From contig CAZTCD010000004.1 of assembly GCA_964612065.1 (NCBI GenBank), positions 21,550-85,549 on the forward strand: a stretch of DNA of 64,000 nt, written 5' to 3'. Both the position numbers and the translations under genes were made by a program. Positions within the stretch are counted from its first letter, which is position 1, and every line of letters begins with the position of its first letter. The notes beneath the pieces are model-generated. The model did not search any database. It was not told the DNA's origin and saw nothing but the letters and a program-made list of their open reading frames with translations. Of this stretch, positions 45,605 through 54,101 are shown piece by piece. Source of the DNA: JAKFYM01 sp964612065. Lineage in GTDB: Bacteria > Bdellovibrionota > UBA1018 > CAIPTA01.

Positions 45605-46309
45605 CTAGGCCGGATCGTTTCCGCCCAGGAGATTGGCCGGCACCGAAATGTGCAGGCGCTTCGGTGCGCCCAGTTTCATCGCGTCCATCTGGGCCTTGAA
45701 TGCCTCAAAGGAATTTTTCTCTCCCACTTTGGGGTTATGAGCGCGCTCTTCAGCAATGGTGCTCTGCTCGTGGCCTCTGTAATCATGCCCGGGGAACACA
45801 AGAGTTTCCGCTGGAAGAGAAAAGAGCTTTTCCCGGATGCTATGAAACATCTTCTCGTTGGATCCCTGCTGAAAGTCGGTGCGGCCCACGTCGCGAACGA
45901 AGAGAGTGTCGCCAGTAAACACCATGCCTTCCGAATAAAAGCTCAGGCAGGTATTGGTATGGCCCGGGGTGGAAATCACTTTCAGGGTAAAGGGCCCATA
46001 GGAAAGTGTGTCGCTATCGGAAAGCGCCAGATCGGCCACCTTCACCTCTGCCACCGCACTCACGCCGGTTTTGGCACCCGTAGCTTCGCGCAACTTGGCC
46101 GCCCCGGTGATATGGTCGGCGTGCACGTGGGTATCGAGGATGAATTTGAGCTTTAATCCAAGCTCGTTCAAAAGAGCCAGGTCCCGAGGCACCTGCTCTC
46201 TGACCGTGTCAATCAGCACGGCCTCCCCGCTTTTACGGTCGGCAAGCAGGTAGGTATAGGTCCAGGTTTCGTAGTCGAATAATTGCCGGAAGATCAGATC
46301 TTTAGCCAT
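45605..46309 (-). CDS. ETHE1-like persulfide dioxygenase (MBL fold)
   Basis: A 234-residue enzyme with the THVHADHITGAAKL motif (HxHxDH), then GHTNTCLSFYSEGMVFTGDT, FQQGSNEKMFHSI and VFPGHDYRGHEQST. This matches ETHE1-like glyoxalase-II-fold dioxygenases that oxidise glutathione persulfide to sulfite. A TATAAT sequence lies just before the start. Divergent from OsmC. Confidence 0.87.
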   Translation of the reverse strand: MAKDLIFRQLFDYETWTYTYLLADRKSGEAVLIDTVREQVPRDLALLNELGLKLKFILDTHVHADHITGAAKLREATGAKTGVSAVAEVKVADLALSDSDTLSYGPFTLKVISTPGHTNTCLSFYSEGMVFTGDTLFVRDVGRTDFQQGSNEKMFHSIREKLFSLPAETLVFPGHDYRGHEQSTIAEERAHNPKVGEKNSFEAFKAQMDAMKLGAPKRLHISVPANLLGGNDPA

Positions 46310-46459
46310 GTCTCATTATATACCCTAAAAGGTACCCCTCGGCCAATTCTGCGAAAATGGACATTTCGTCCCACCTCTTTCCAATGCGTCCCGCCACTTC
46401 TCCTCCAACGGTCCCGAATGGCTCTCCCGGACGGTATGGGTTTTGCGTTCTTCTTTCGC

Positions 46460-46909
46460 ATGATTCTAAGAGCAAAATGGAACGATAAACTCAGCTTCCT
46501 CGCCGAGACAGACGGGCATTCCGTTACGATGGACGCCAAGCCTCCGCTGGGGGCAGACCAAGGCATGACCCCGAAGCAGCTTCTGCTCGCCGCCGCCTGT
46601 GGCTGCACCGGGATGGATGTAGCGGCCCTCCTTCGCAAATTCAAACAGCCCCTGCAGGCTATGGAGATCGAAGCCGAGGCCACTGTGACAGAAGGAAAGC
46701 ACCCGGTTGTTTTCACGGCCATTGCCCTTACTTTCAAGATCAACGGAGAGATCGAAGCGGAAAAAGCCCTCGAGGCAGTGAAACTTTCGCAAACGAAGTA
46801 CTGCGCCGTGAGCGCCATGCTTTCCAAAGCGGTACCCATTTCCTACACCGTCGTGCTCAACTCTGTTCCTGTGGGAACGGGCCGGGCTCAATTCACTGAA
46901 GGAGAGTAA
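46460..46909 (+). CDS. OsmC-family protein
   Basis: A 149-residue OsmC/Ohr-fold protein: MILRAKWNDKLSFLAETDGH, GMTPKQLLLAAACGCTGMDV (Cys for peroxide chemistry) and QTKYCAVSAMLSKAVPISY with the second Cys. It probably reduces organic peroxides or handles sulfane sulfur. ATG 46460 fits the family start; the ORF from 46283 would run over the upstream region. One base before the second DUF2892 gene. Confidence 0.85.
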   Translation: MILRAKWNDKLSFLAETDGHSVTMDAKPPLGADQGMTPKQLLLAAACGCTGMDVAALLRKFKQPLQAMEIEAEATVTEGKHPVVFTAIALTFKINGEIEAEKALEAVKLSQTKYCAVSAMLSKAVPISYTVVLNSVPVGTGRAQFTEGE

Positions 46910-46910
46910 A

Positions 46911-47105
46911 ATGAAGCTCAATGTGCATCCTGTGGAACGCGCCCTTAGAGTATTGCTTGGTGCTATCCTCTTCAGCCTGGCCTTCTGGGGCCCGTCCAGC
47001 CCCTGGTTCCTGCTTGGGATTATCCCCCTGCTCACCGGCGTAATCGGTTGGTGCCCCGCCTATACCCTGCTGGGAATCAGCACCTGCCCTACGCAAAACC
47101 ATTGA
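46911..47105 (+). CDS. DUF2892 small membrane protein
   Basis: A 64-residue paralog of 44743: HPVERALRVLLGAILFSLAF, TM segments and GWCPAYTLLGISTCP with two cysteines. It follows OsmC directly (GGAG site inside the OsmC end) and precedes a CBS gene, so OsmC-DUF2892-CBS are one operon. Confidence 0.85.
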   Translation: MKLNVHPVERALRVLLGAILFSLAFWGPSSPWFLLGIIPLLTGVIGWCPAYTLLGISTCPTQNH

Positions 47106-47129
47106 TCCGTCCCAAGGAAAGGAAAGCCT

Positions 47130-47570
47130 ATGCCACCAGTGAAAGTGCCCGAAGTTCTGCCTCCTCTCGGATTGGGAAACCAAACCATAGAGGATTTCAC
47201 CACCTGTGATCCGATCTGCGTATCTCCCGATACCAAAGTGGAAGAAGTGATCGGCCTTTTCCGCAAGCATCGCTTCCGCCATTTGCCCGTGGTGTCCGAT
47301 GGAAAAGCCATCGGCATCATCAGCGACCGCGATATCCTGATCTCCCGGCCGATGGGAGTGGCCAGCGAGATCCGCGCCGGAGAGGTGATGACCAAGGAGC
47401 CCTATGCCGTGGCGGTAGACAGCCGCCTGGAAGACGTGGCGCTTGAGCTTTCGCGCCGGAAGTTCGGCTCAGCCATGGTGTATGATCTCGACGGAAAGTT
47501 CTACGGGATCTTCACTGCTACCGACGCACTCAATGCCCTCGTGGAAGTTTTGCGGGCGCAGCGCCCCTGA
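47130..47570 (+). CDS. CBS-domain pair protein
   Basis: A 146-residue protein with two CBS domains (about 22-75, HRFRHLPVVSDGKAIGIISD; and 85-140, RKFGSAMVYDLDGKFYGIFT). Expected to bind ATP, ADP or AMP. AAGGAAAGG precedes ATG 47130, 24 bases after the DUF2892 gene. Closest local relative by layout is 26218, which carries an extra tail. Confidence 0.87.
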   Translation: MPPVKVPEVLPPLGLGNQTIEDFTTCDPICVSPDTKVEEVIGLFRKHRFRHLPVVSDGKAIGIISDRDILISRPMGVASEIRAGEVMTKEPYAVAVDSRLEDVALELSRRKFGSAMVYDLDGKFYGIFTATDALNALVEVLRAQRP

Positions 47571-47591
47571 AGCGGCGAAGGAGAAATACGC

Positions 47592-48080
47592 TCAGAAGCC
47601 CACGGCCCCGAGCGTATTCATTCCCTCTCTCCACACGGGCTCATAGGTGAGATCGAGCCGGCCCAGCCTTCCACCCTTTCCTTCGTGCAACAAGAGCTCG
47701 CGTAGGACGCTAAGCATATCACTCGTGGTGATGATGCCTACTACCTCCTCCTCTCTTGTCACCAGCATCGCGGATAGTTTCTCTTCGAGCATCTTGTCCA
47801 CCGCTTCGAGAAGAAGCGTTTTTTCGTCCACGGTGGTAACTGGCCAGGTCATATAATCGGCCACCACTTCGCTTTCCCGGAAGGCTCCGCTGCTCCCTCC
47901 CATAGCACGCATCACATCTCTCTCCTCAAGGATCCCCACCAATGCCCCATCCTGCCCCAGCACGGGAAGATGGCGGATCATTCCCTCCTCCATCACATTC
48001 CACGCTTCGCGAATGGGCTGGTTCCAGGGCACGGAAACGAAAGATCTTGTCATATTGCTGCTTACCTGGATGGAGTTCAT
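47592..48080 (-). CDS. CBS-domain pair protein
   Basis: A 162-residue CBS pair (GMIRHLPVLGQDGALVGILE and EEKLSAMLVTREEEVVGIIT) with the C-terminal LDLTYEPVWREG block shared with 41154. ATG 48080 is behind GGGAGG; the ORF to 48125 would overlap the YgiD stop. A near-perfect -24/-12 promoter sits in the 41-base gap upstream, giving a 12-base leader, the same geometry as at 26218. Confidence 0.88.
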   Translation of the reverse strand: MNSIQVSSNMTRSFVSVPWNQPIREAWNVMEEGMIRHLPVLGQDGALVGILEERDVMRAMGGSSGAFRESEVVADYMTWPVTTVDEKTLLLEAVDKMLEEKLSAMLVTREEEVVGIITTSDMLSVLRELLLHEGKGGRLGRLDLTYEPVWREGMNTLGAVGF

Positions 48081-48102
48081 GGCGGCCTCCCAGGAAGGGA
48101 AC

Positions 48103-48119
48103 AGCAAGTAAGGTGCCAT
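48103..48119 (-). promoter_or_regulatory. Sigma-54 promoter for the CBS gene
   Basis: ATGGCACCTTACTTGCT on the minus strand matches TGGCAC and TTGCT with a ten-base GG-GC gap, within the short gap after the YgiD-like gene. Predicted start near 48092, 12 bases before ATG 48080. Confidence 0.7.
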
Positions 48120-48121
48120 AC

Positions 48122-48919
48122 TCAAGCCACCCAGCTGCGCATGGAAATATTGGCGTTCTGGAACTCGTCAAATACGGTGCGGATTTCCGTCCGCTCCGAA
48201 GCTCCCAGCGCATATAGCATCGGCAGGTAATGATCGGGGCTGGGAACCGCCATACGCCCGGCAGCGCGATCCAGAAAATGCCGCGTAAGCGCCTTTTCAT
48301 CGCGACTGTCCATTTTTTCTTTCACCCATTGGTCAAATTCGAGGGCCCAGGCTTCGGTGGGCGCATTTCCCTTCCAGGAAATCTGGCGGAGGTTGTGCAC
48401 CAGGTTTCCGCTCCCCACGATCAGCACGCCTTTTTTTCGCAAGGCCGCCAGTTGCCGGCCGAGCTCCAGATGAAATTCAGGAGGTTGCGTGCGATCGATG
48501 CTCAGCTGAAGAACCGGCCACCTTGCCTCGGGATAGATATGCCGAAGCAGGGACCAGGTTCCGTGATCCAGGCCCCATTGGCCCGGATCCAGCTGAATCC
48601 GGGGAGACTCGATCCCGCTCACGATTTCGCTCGCGAGCACCGGGTCCCCCGGCGCGGGGTATTCCACGGACGACAGCTCCTTGGGAAAGCCGAAAAAATC
48701 GTGGATGGTTTTCGGCCGGTCCATCGCCGTTACCAAGGTGCCTTCCGTATACCAGTGGGCCGATACCACCAGGATCGCGCGAGGCTCCGGCGCCAAAGCG
48801 CGCAGCTCCCGGAGCATTTTGGTGAAGCTGTTATCGGCGAGGGCGTTTTCGGGCGTTCCGTGCCCTAGAAACCAAACGCCTCCGGTTCCCGCAGAAGAAA
48901 TTGCCCTGGAATTTCTCAT
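48122..48919 (-). CDS. ygiD: YgiD-like extradiol dioxygenase
   Basis: A 265-residue LigB-type ring-cleaving dioxygenase of the 4,5-DOPA dioxygenase group. Blocks: VWFLGHGTPENALADNSFT (metal His), ILVVSAHWYTEG, FPKELSSVEYPAPGDP, WGLDHGTWSLLRHIYPEA and GSGNLVHNLRQISW. Zn/Fe-dependent cleavage of catechols is expected; native substrate unknown. ATG 48919 is chosen because GGAGG is seven bases upstream. Confidence 0.87.
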   Translation of the reverse strand: MRNSRAISSAGTGGVWFLGHGTPENALADNSFTKMLRELRALAPEPRAILVVSAHWYTEGTLVTAMDRPKTIHDFFGFPKELSSVEYPAPGDPVLASEIVSGIESPRIQLDPGQWGLDHGTWSLLRHIYPEARWPVLQLSIDRTQPPEFHLELGRQLAALRKKGVLIVGSGNLVHNLRQISWKGNAPTEAWALEFDQWVKEKMDSRDEKALTRHFLDRAAGRMAVPSPDHYLPMLYALGASERTEIRTVFDEFQNANISMRSWVA

Positions 48920-48965
48920 ATCCATTCCTCCCTGGTTTCATCCGCGGGCTGGTTTCGGCCTGAGC

Positions 48966-49538
48966 TCAGTGAGTGGCTTCCACTTTCAGGTCGATTTCCA
49001 CTTCATCTCCCACCACGGGACCTTTCTCCATCATGCTGGCAAAATTCAGGCCGAAATCCTTGCGATTGATCTTCGATTTGGCCTGAAACGCGGTTCTCTC
49101 TTTTCCGAAACCATCTTTCACTTTTCCGAGGTATTTCGATTTGAAAGTCACCTTCCTGGTAACCCCTTTGATCGTGAGATTCCCGATCAGTTCAAAGCCC
49201 TCGGGTTTTCCCTTCACTTCAGTGCTCACGAATTTCATCTCAGGATATTTCCCGGACTCAAAGAAGTCGGCCGCGCGGAGGTGGTCGTCGCGCTTGGCCA
49301 CTCCCGTATCCACGGAAGCCACGTCCACCTTCATCTCGAATTTGCTTTTTTCAAACTTGTCCGCGAGGTCCACCTTCCCGGAAAATTTATTGAAACGGCC
49401 CTCCACGGTGGAGATCACCAGGTGAGGCACTTCGAAGCCCACCTTGCTATGCGATGCATCCACTTCATAGGTAGTGGCGAATGCGCTGGTGCTGGCGAGA
49501 AAAAGGGCGAGGGCACTGAGTTTATTGATCTTGGTCAT
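48966..49538 (-). CDS. yceI: YceI-family exported lipid-binding protein
   Basis: A 190-residue protein with signal peptide MTKINKLSALALFLASTSAFA and the YceI fold: YEVDASHSKVGFEVPHLVIS, GRFNKFSGKVDLAD, ADFFESGKYPEMKFVS, NLTIKGVTRKVTF and a C-terminal VGDEVEIDLKVEA. Binds isoprenoid-type lipids in the periplasm. AAGGAAAAT site before the ATG. The YgiD-like gene follows by 46 bases. Confidence 0.9.
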   Translation of the reverse strand: MTKINKLSALALFLASTSAFATTYEVDASHSKVGFEVPHLVISTVEGRFNKFSGKVDLADKFEKSKFEMKVDVASVDTGVAKRDDHLRAADFFESGKYPEMKFVSTEVKGKPEGFELIGNLTIKGVTRKVTFKSKYLGKVKDGFGKERTAFQAKSKINRKDFGLNFASMMEKGPVVGDEVEIDLKVEATH

Positions 49539-49587
49539 AGTATTTTCCTTTTTGTGTTTTAGTGGATCCGTGAAATTTGTAATTTGC

Positions 49588-49821
49588 TTAGAGCCTGCTT
49601 TCGAACTTTCCGGGCCGGCTCATCCTGTCTTCCGCCTTGTTCGAAACGGGCTTCGATGAGAGAAAGCACAGCGCGCGAGACACCTTATGCTCCTGGATCA
49701 CGCTCGATTGCTGAACCTGGTCTGAGCCGTCCCTGCTGCCGGAGCTGCTTTCCGCCTTCGCTTGGCTGAACACAGCCTGGGAAACAAGAAGCGTAAGAGT
49801 AAAGAGCTTTATTTTTTTCAT
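49588..49821 (-). CDS. Small exported protein
   Basis: A 77-residue product with signal peptide MKKIKLFTLTLLVSQAVFSQAKA and a polar, Ser/Gln-rich mature part with one cysteine (RALCFLSSK). Function unknown. Good GGGAGG ribosome site. It is divergent from the LysR gene at 49965 and could share its control region. Confidence 0.6.
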   Translation of the reverse strand: MKKIKLFTLTLLVSQAVFSQAKAESSSGSRDGSDQVQQSSVIQEHKVSRALCFLSSKPVSNKAEDRMSRPGKFESRL

Positions 49822-49928
49822 TTGCTACCTCCCTGCGATCCGCCCGAAGCGGATGAGTTCAATTTCGCCTACCTCTTTACTTTCGCCCCAAATTTACTGT
49901 TTCAAAAGTAGACACAATTAGGTTTCAG

Positions 49929-49946
49929 TGTTCTAAAATAAGAACA
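49929..49946. promoter_or_regulatory. Palindromic operator-like site before the LysR gene
   Basis: TGTTCTAAAATAAGAACA is an inverted repeat with six-base arms and an AT-rich centre, 19 bases before ATG 49965 in the divergent intergenic region. It is a plausible LysR-type regulator site, though slightly longer in spacing than the T-N11-A consensus. Confidence 0.45.
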
Positions 49947-49964
49947 ATAAGGAGAAAGACCGCT

Positions 49965-50867
49965 ATGAACGAAGCCCTGGATCTCAATAGGCTGCAGCTG
50001 TTTCGGGAGGTGGTTCTGGCGGGCTCCTTCTCCAAGGCCGCCCAGAGGCTCAGGATGCCCAAATCGCGCGTGAGCCGGCAGATCGCGGCCCTGGAGCACG
50101 ATCTGGGCGTGCAGCTCATCTATCGCACCACCCGGCAGTTCCGCCTCACCCAAACCGGCACAGACCTCTTTCAGAAAACCGCGCCCTTGCTCACGGAGCT
50201 GCGTTCCTCGGTGGAGCAGGTAAGCTCTCTTTCCGAGGAAATCGCCGGCCTGATCAAGATCACGGTACCGGAAGACGTGGGAGCGGAAATCATCGGAGGG
50301 CTTTGCCACGAGTTCATGACTCTCTACCCTAAAGTGGAAATCGGCCTCCACGCCTCCAACCAGTATGTGGACCTCGTGAAAGAGAATATCGACATCGCCC
50401 TGAGAATTGGGCCGCACCGCGATTCCACGTTGGTGCGCCGGCGCATCGGAAACGTGGGACTGATCCTGGTGGCTTCCCCTGACTTTCTGGCAAGATATGA
50501 AAGCCTTTCCAGGCTGGAGCAATTGGAAGGCCTGCCCCATCTCGCCTTTTCTCCCCCAGGACAGAAAAAGCACAGCCTCCGGCTCACTAATGGGAAAGAG
50601 ACTCAGGCCCTGAGGCTCGTATCCACCTTCTCCTGCAACAACTTCTTCACCCTGCGCGCGATGGCGATCGCCGGCTCCGGCTTCACCCGCCTTCCTGCTT
50701 TCCTGGCCAAGGAAGCGATCGAGCGTGGAGAGCTCGTGCACCTATTTAAGGATTGGACCGTGGAAAAAAATCCGGTGATGCTTCTCTACCCCCAGCAGAA
50801 AGAGCTGCCGGCCCGCATCCGGGCCATGTTGGATTTTCTCGCGGAGAGGCTTCAGCCCGTACTCTGA
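49965..50867 (+). CDS. LysR-family transcriptional regulator
   Basis: A 300-residue LTTR. The winged HTH is LQLFREVVLAGSFSKAAQRL followed by MPKSRVSRQIAALEHDLGV (residues 5-50), and the effector domain starts near 90 (GLIKITVPEDVGAEIIGGLC). It resembles the AaeR/CrgA-like branch. GGAG site before the ATG. Divergent from the small exported protein, convergent by one base gap with the next LysR gene. Confidence 0.9.
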   Translation: MNEALDLNRLQLFREVVLAGSFSKAAQRLRMPKSRVSRQIAALEHDLGVQLIYRTTRQFRLTQTGTDLFQKTAPLLTELRSSVEQVSSLSEEIAGLIKITVPEDVGAEIIGGLCHEFMTLYPKVEIGLHASNQYVDLVKENIDIALRIGPHRDSTLVRRRIGNVGLILVASPDFLARYESLSRLEQLEGLPHLAFSPPGQKKHSLRLTNGKETQALRLVSTFSCNNFFTLRAMAIAGSGFTRLPAFLAKEAIERGELVHLFKDWTVEKNPVMLLYPQQKELPARIRAMLDFLAERLQPVL

Positions 50868-50868
50868 G

Positions 50869-51723
50869 TCAAAGAGAAAACCCCGGCACAGCGGAATCCC
50901 TCGCCACCAGCCGCACCTTTTGCGTGCAGGTATAGGGGCAGCCGTTAACCCGGATTCTCTCGAGACCGAGGCGTTTACCGTGCTCGCCTGGCAGATAAAC
51001 CAAAGCCGCGCCCCGGAGGGCCAGCTCCTCGAGCAAGCGCAGGCTCGAGCTGACATAAGATATCTTTCTCGGGAATTTATCGTCTCGCCATCCATCAAGG
51101 CTCTGCCTGCCGGTTACCTGTCCCAAAAAGGAATGGCTGGGCCCCGCAAAGGCATGAAGAAGCACTTCTTCCACCGGCACGGCCTTTCCTCCCCTGGCCC
51201 TCTCGAATAACGGATGCCCCTGCCCACAGAAAGTTTGAAAGCTCGGCTCCTGCACTACCTTGGAAGAAAACCCTGCCCCGGGATCCCGGGTTACGAAAGC
51301 CAGCTGAGCCTCCCCCTTCTCCACCGCCTCCAAAGCCTGTTCTTCCGGGCAATGGAGGAGCTCCACAAAGCTCCCGGGATATCGCTTCAACAGTTTCCGG
51401 CTTTGCTCCACTCCCGGGCCCGATAGCAGCACCTCGGGCCCGGCGATCACCGCCCGGAGCGCGCCTTTGCCAAGCCCCACTTCCACTCTCACGGATTCCT
51501 CGAGGCCCACGATCTCGGAAGCCCGCTTCTGCAGCAGACGTCCGTGATCGGTGATCCTGATATTGCGGCCCTGCCGGCGGAACAAAGGCACAGAGAGCTC
51601 CTTTTCCAGCCTGGCGATCGCCTTGGAAATCGAAGCCGGGGACACGTGCAGAAGCTCCCCGGCCCTCTGGAGGTTTTCCGTACGCGCGGCCCCTAAAAAA
51701 TAGCGAAGCTCATATATTTCCAT
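50869..51723 (-). CDS. LysR-family transcriptional regulator
   Basis: A 284-residue LTTR with HTH YELRYFLGAARTENLQRAGE and SISKAIARLEKELSVPLFRR (residues 4-46), then an effector-binding domain. It is divergent from the Old Yellow Enzyme gene (64-base gap), the usual arrangement for a regulator and its target. An AT-rich TATAAT-like sequence lies just upstream. Confidence 0.9.
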   Translation of the reverse strand: MEIYELRYFLGAARTENLQRAGELLHVSPASISKAIARLEKELSVPLFRRQGRNIRITDHGRLLQKRASEIVGLEESVRVEVGLGKGALRAVIAGPEVLLSGPGVEQSRKLLKRYPGSFVELLHCPEEQALEAVEKGEAQLAFVTRDPGAGFSSKVVQEPSFQTFCGQGHPLFERARGGKAVPVEEVLLHAFAGPSHSFLGQVTGRQSLDGWRDDKFPRKISYVSSSLRLLEELALRGAALVYLPGEHGKRLGLERIRVNGCPYTCTQKVRLVARDSAVPGFSL

Positions 51724-51787
51724 AATCGAAACAATTATATCATTTTTATTTCTTTTTTCACATCATTCTCAGGGATAAACCCCCTCC

Positions 51788-52870
51788 ATGAAAACGAAAC
51801 ACCTAAACCGCTTTTCTCCCCTCCTCCTCTCCAAAGGCATCAGCCTCAAGAACCGCGTGGTGGTTCCCCCTATGGCTTCCGGCTTAGCCACTGCTGCCGG
51901 CCACGTAACAGATGCCACCCTTTCCCACTACTCCAAGCTGGCCGAATCAGGCGCGGGCCTCGTTATCGTGGAATACAGCTTTGTTCACTCCTCGGGGCGC
52001 TCGGAAGAAAACCAGCTAGCCGTGAGCTCCCTCTCCCAGCTGCCTGGATTGAAGCTACTGGCGGAAACCATCCGAGCGAGAGGAGCCCTGCCAGGCATTC
52101 AGCTCGTGCATAGCGGAGGAAAATCAAGCAAGGCACTTACCGGTGGGGCGCTGATGGGCCCGAGCGGCATTCAGGTGCCCGTAAAAGGCCGGGAACTCGA
52201 GATTCCCGCGCCTATGAACCCCGGGCAAATCCGGCTCTGGAAAACAAGCTTTCTCGATGCGGTGGCGCTGGCTGCGAACGCCGGATTCTCCCTGGTGGAA
52301 TTCCACGCAGCCCACGGTTACGGCCTGAACCAGTTTCTTTCGCCTGTAACCAACCAGAGAAACGATGATTACGGCGGCTCTCTTGAAAACAGGAACAGGC
52401 TTCTGGCGGAAATTTTATCCGAGGCTTCCGCCCGGCACCCGCACCTGCTCTTTTCCGTAAGAATCCCCGGCCAGGATCATTTGAGCGGAGGCCTGAGCGC
52501 CGAGGAAGGCATCGAACTGGCCAAGAGCCTTGAGGAGGCCGGCGCGGATCTGATCCACGTATCCTCCGGCCTGGGCGGCTGGAGAAGACCCGGCCCCAGA
52601 ACAGGAGAAGGCTACTTGGTGGAGGAGGCGGAAAGGATCGCGCCCTATGTAAACGTACCCGTGATCGGTGTGGGCGGGATCGAAACTGGCGCCTATATCG
52701 ACGATAGCCTGCGAAAAGGAAGGTTCTCTCTCGCCGCTGTGGGGCGAGCCATCTTAAAAGATCCTAGGGCCTGGGGCGGGGCCCAGCTTCAGGATTGGCC
52801 CCTCGGGATGAAGCGGGAAACCACCAGCGCCACCATGCTGAATACCACGGCCACCACACCCACCCGGTGA
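51788..52870 (+). CDS. Old Yellow Enzyme-type NADH:flavin oxidoreductase
   Basis: A 360-residue FMN TIM-barrel enzyme. Blocks: LKNRVVVPPMASGLA, GLVIVEYSFVHSSGRS, GIQLVHSGGKSSKA, VEFHAAHGYGLNQFLSPVTN, NDDYGGSLENRNRLLAEIL, VPVIGVGGIETG and AAVGRAILKDP. It reduces activated alkenes or nitro compounds. Its last 82 bases overlap the convergent MFS gene. Probably controlled by the divergent LysR. Confidence 0.88.
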   Translation: MKTKHLNRFSPLLLSKGISLKNRVVVPPMASGLATAAGHVTDATLSHYSKLAESGAGLVIVEYSFVHSSGRSEENQLAVSSLSQLPGLKLLAETIRARGALPGIQLVHSGGKSSKALTGGALMGPSGIQVPVKGRELEIPAPMNPGQIRLWKTSFLDAVALAANAGFSLVEFHAAHGYGLNQFLSPVTNQRNDDYGGSLENRNRLLAEILSEASARHPHLLFSVRIPGQDHLSGGLSAEEGIELAKSLEEAGADLIHVSSGLGGWRRPGPRTGEGYLVEEAERIAPYVNVPVIGVGGIETGAYIDDSLRKGRFSLAAVGRAILKDPRAWGGAQLQDWPLGMKRETTSATMLNTTATTPTR

Positions 52871-54000
52871 TAGTGCAGGAAGTGGGAGCCCTCGAAAACC
52901 ACGATCTTTCCGCCCACAAAGGCGGCCAAGGCGGCGGAAAGGTTCTGCACGGCCGCGCTCACGCTCATGAAGCTGCCTCTATATTGGGGGGTGGCGGTGG
53001 AACTCACCAGAGCCATGGCCGGAACCATTCGCCCGCTCATCACGATGAAGAAAGAGCAGGAGATCAGGATGAGGTACCAAACTGGCTGCATCCCCATATT
53101 GGTGATGAGCAGGATCGGGATCACCGACAATAAAACCGAGATCGCGAACACCGTATGCTTCGAGGTTTTATCGGCGAACCATCCCACCGCCGGTGCAGCG
53201 ATCATGGAGCAGATGCCTCCGAAGAGATAGATGTAGGAAAGCTTGCCCTCCGGAAGCCCGGCATTGGCCACGTAGCTCTGGCTCAGATAGGGAATGATCG
53301 TGAATTGGCCCATCACCACGGAGAACAGAAACACCAGCGCCCAAAGCTGGGCCGGCGTGCGCAGGATATGCAAAAAGGTATCTCTCTTGGGGCGCCTCGC
53401 TTCTTTCGAAAGGAGATGCCCGCGCATCGGATGCATGAACCGCGCGATCAGGAGCCAGACGAAAAAAGAAAGAAGGCCGAGAAAAACAAAAGGAGCATGC
53501 CAGGATATCCGGTTCGCCAGTTCCAAGCTGAAAGGCACCCCCACTACCGACGCCACCGAGAAGGAGCCCATCACCACGCCCATCGCGGTTCCCCTTCGCT
53601 CGTAGGGAATAGCATCGGAAACCACGCTCAGCACTAGCGAGGAAAGCACGCCCCCGAATGCCCCGGCCAACGAGCGGGCAAGCAGAAGGAAAAAATAGGA
53701 GGGAGCCAACGCGCAGGCGATGGTGCTCAAGATAAAGCCCGCGAAGAAGAACAAGAGGCTCGATTTTCGGTCGAAGCGGTCCACATAAAGAGAGGCGAGG
53801 ATTCCGCTGAGCCCCGCCGCAAAGGAGTAGCTGGAAACCAGCAATCCGAACTCCCCCGCCTTGATGCCGAAGTTCCGGATCAGCATCGGGCCGAGAGGCA
53901 TCAGGATCATGAAATCAACGATATGGTTGAAGTTGATCCCGGCCATCATGGCCAGGAGAAATTTCTCATTGCGGGAAAAACGAATGCGCTGGGATTTCAC
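52789..54000 (-). CDS. MFS transporter
   Basis: A 403-residue protein with 12 predicted TM helices and the MFS loop ASLYVDRFDRKSSLLF between TM2 and TM3. Arginine/drug-efflux-like; substrate unknown. GTG start with a GGGG site. It overlaps the Old Yellow Enzyme gene tail to tail by 82 bases. Confidence 0.85.
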   Translation of the reverse strand: MKSQRIRFSRNEKFLLAMMAGINFNHIVDFMILMPLGPMLIRNFGIKAGEFGLLVSSYSFAAGLSGILASLYVDRFDRKSSLLFFFAGFILSTIACALAPSYFFLLLARSLAGAFGGVLSSLVLSVVSDAIPYERRGTAMGVVMGSFSVASVVGVPFSLELANRISWHAPFVFLGLLSFFVWLLIARFMHPMRGHLLSKEARRPKRDTFLHILRTPAQLWALVFLFSVVMGQFTIIPYLSQSYVANAGLPEGKLSYIYLFGGICSMIAAPAVGWFADKTSKHTVFAISVLLSVIPILLITNMGMQPVWYLILISCSFFIVMSGRMVPAMALVSSTATPQYRGSFMSVSAAVQNLSAALAAFVGGKIVVFEGSHFLHYHRVGVVAVVFSMVALVVSRFIPRGQS

Positions 54001-54101
54001 CGCCCCATCTTACGCCCTGCCGGGGAGTTTGGGGGAAAAATTTCGCAGGGGCCGGAATTCAGTAAAACTTAAGAGCCGCCCCTTCCCCATTCCTATACGC
54101 T

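Noticed and set aside
46431..46447. Sigma-54-like ACGGTATGGGTTTTGCG before OsmC
   Set aside because: Spacing is right but the -24 element is poor and the predicted start would fall two bases before the start codon.
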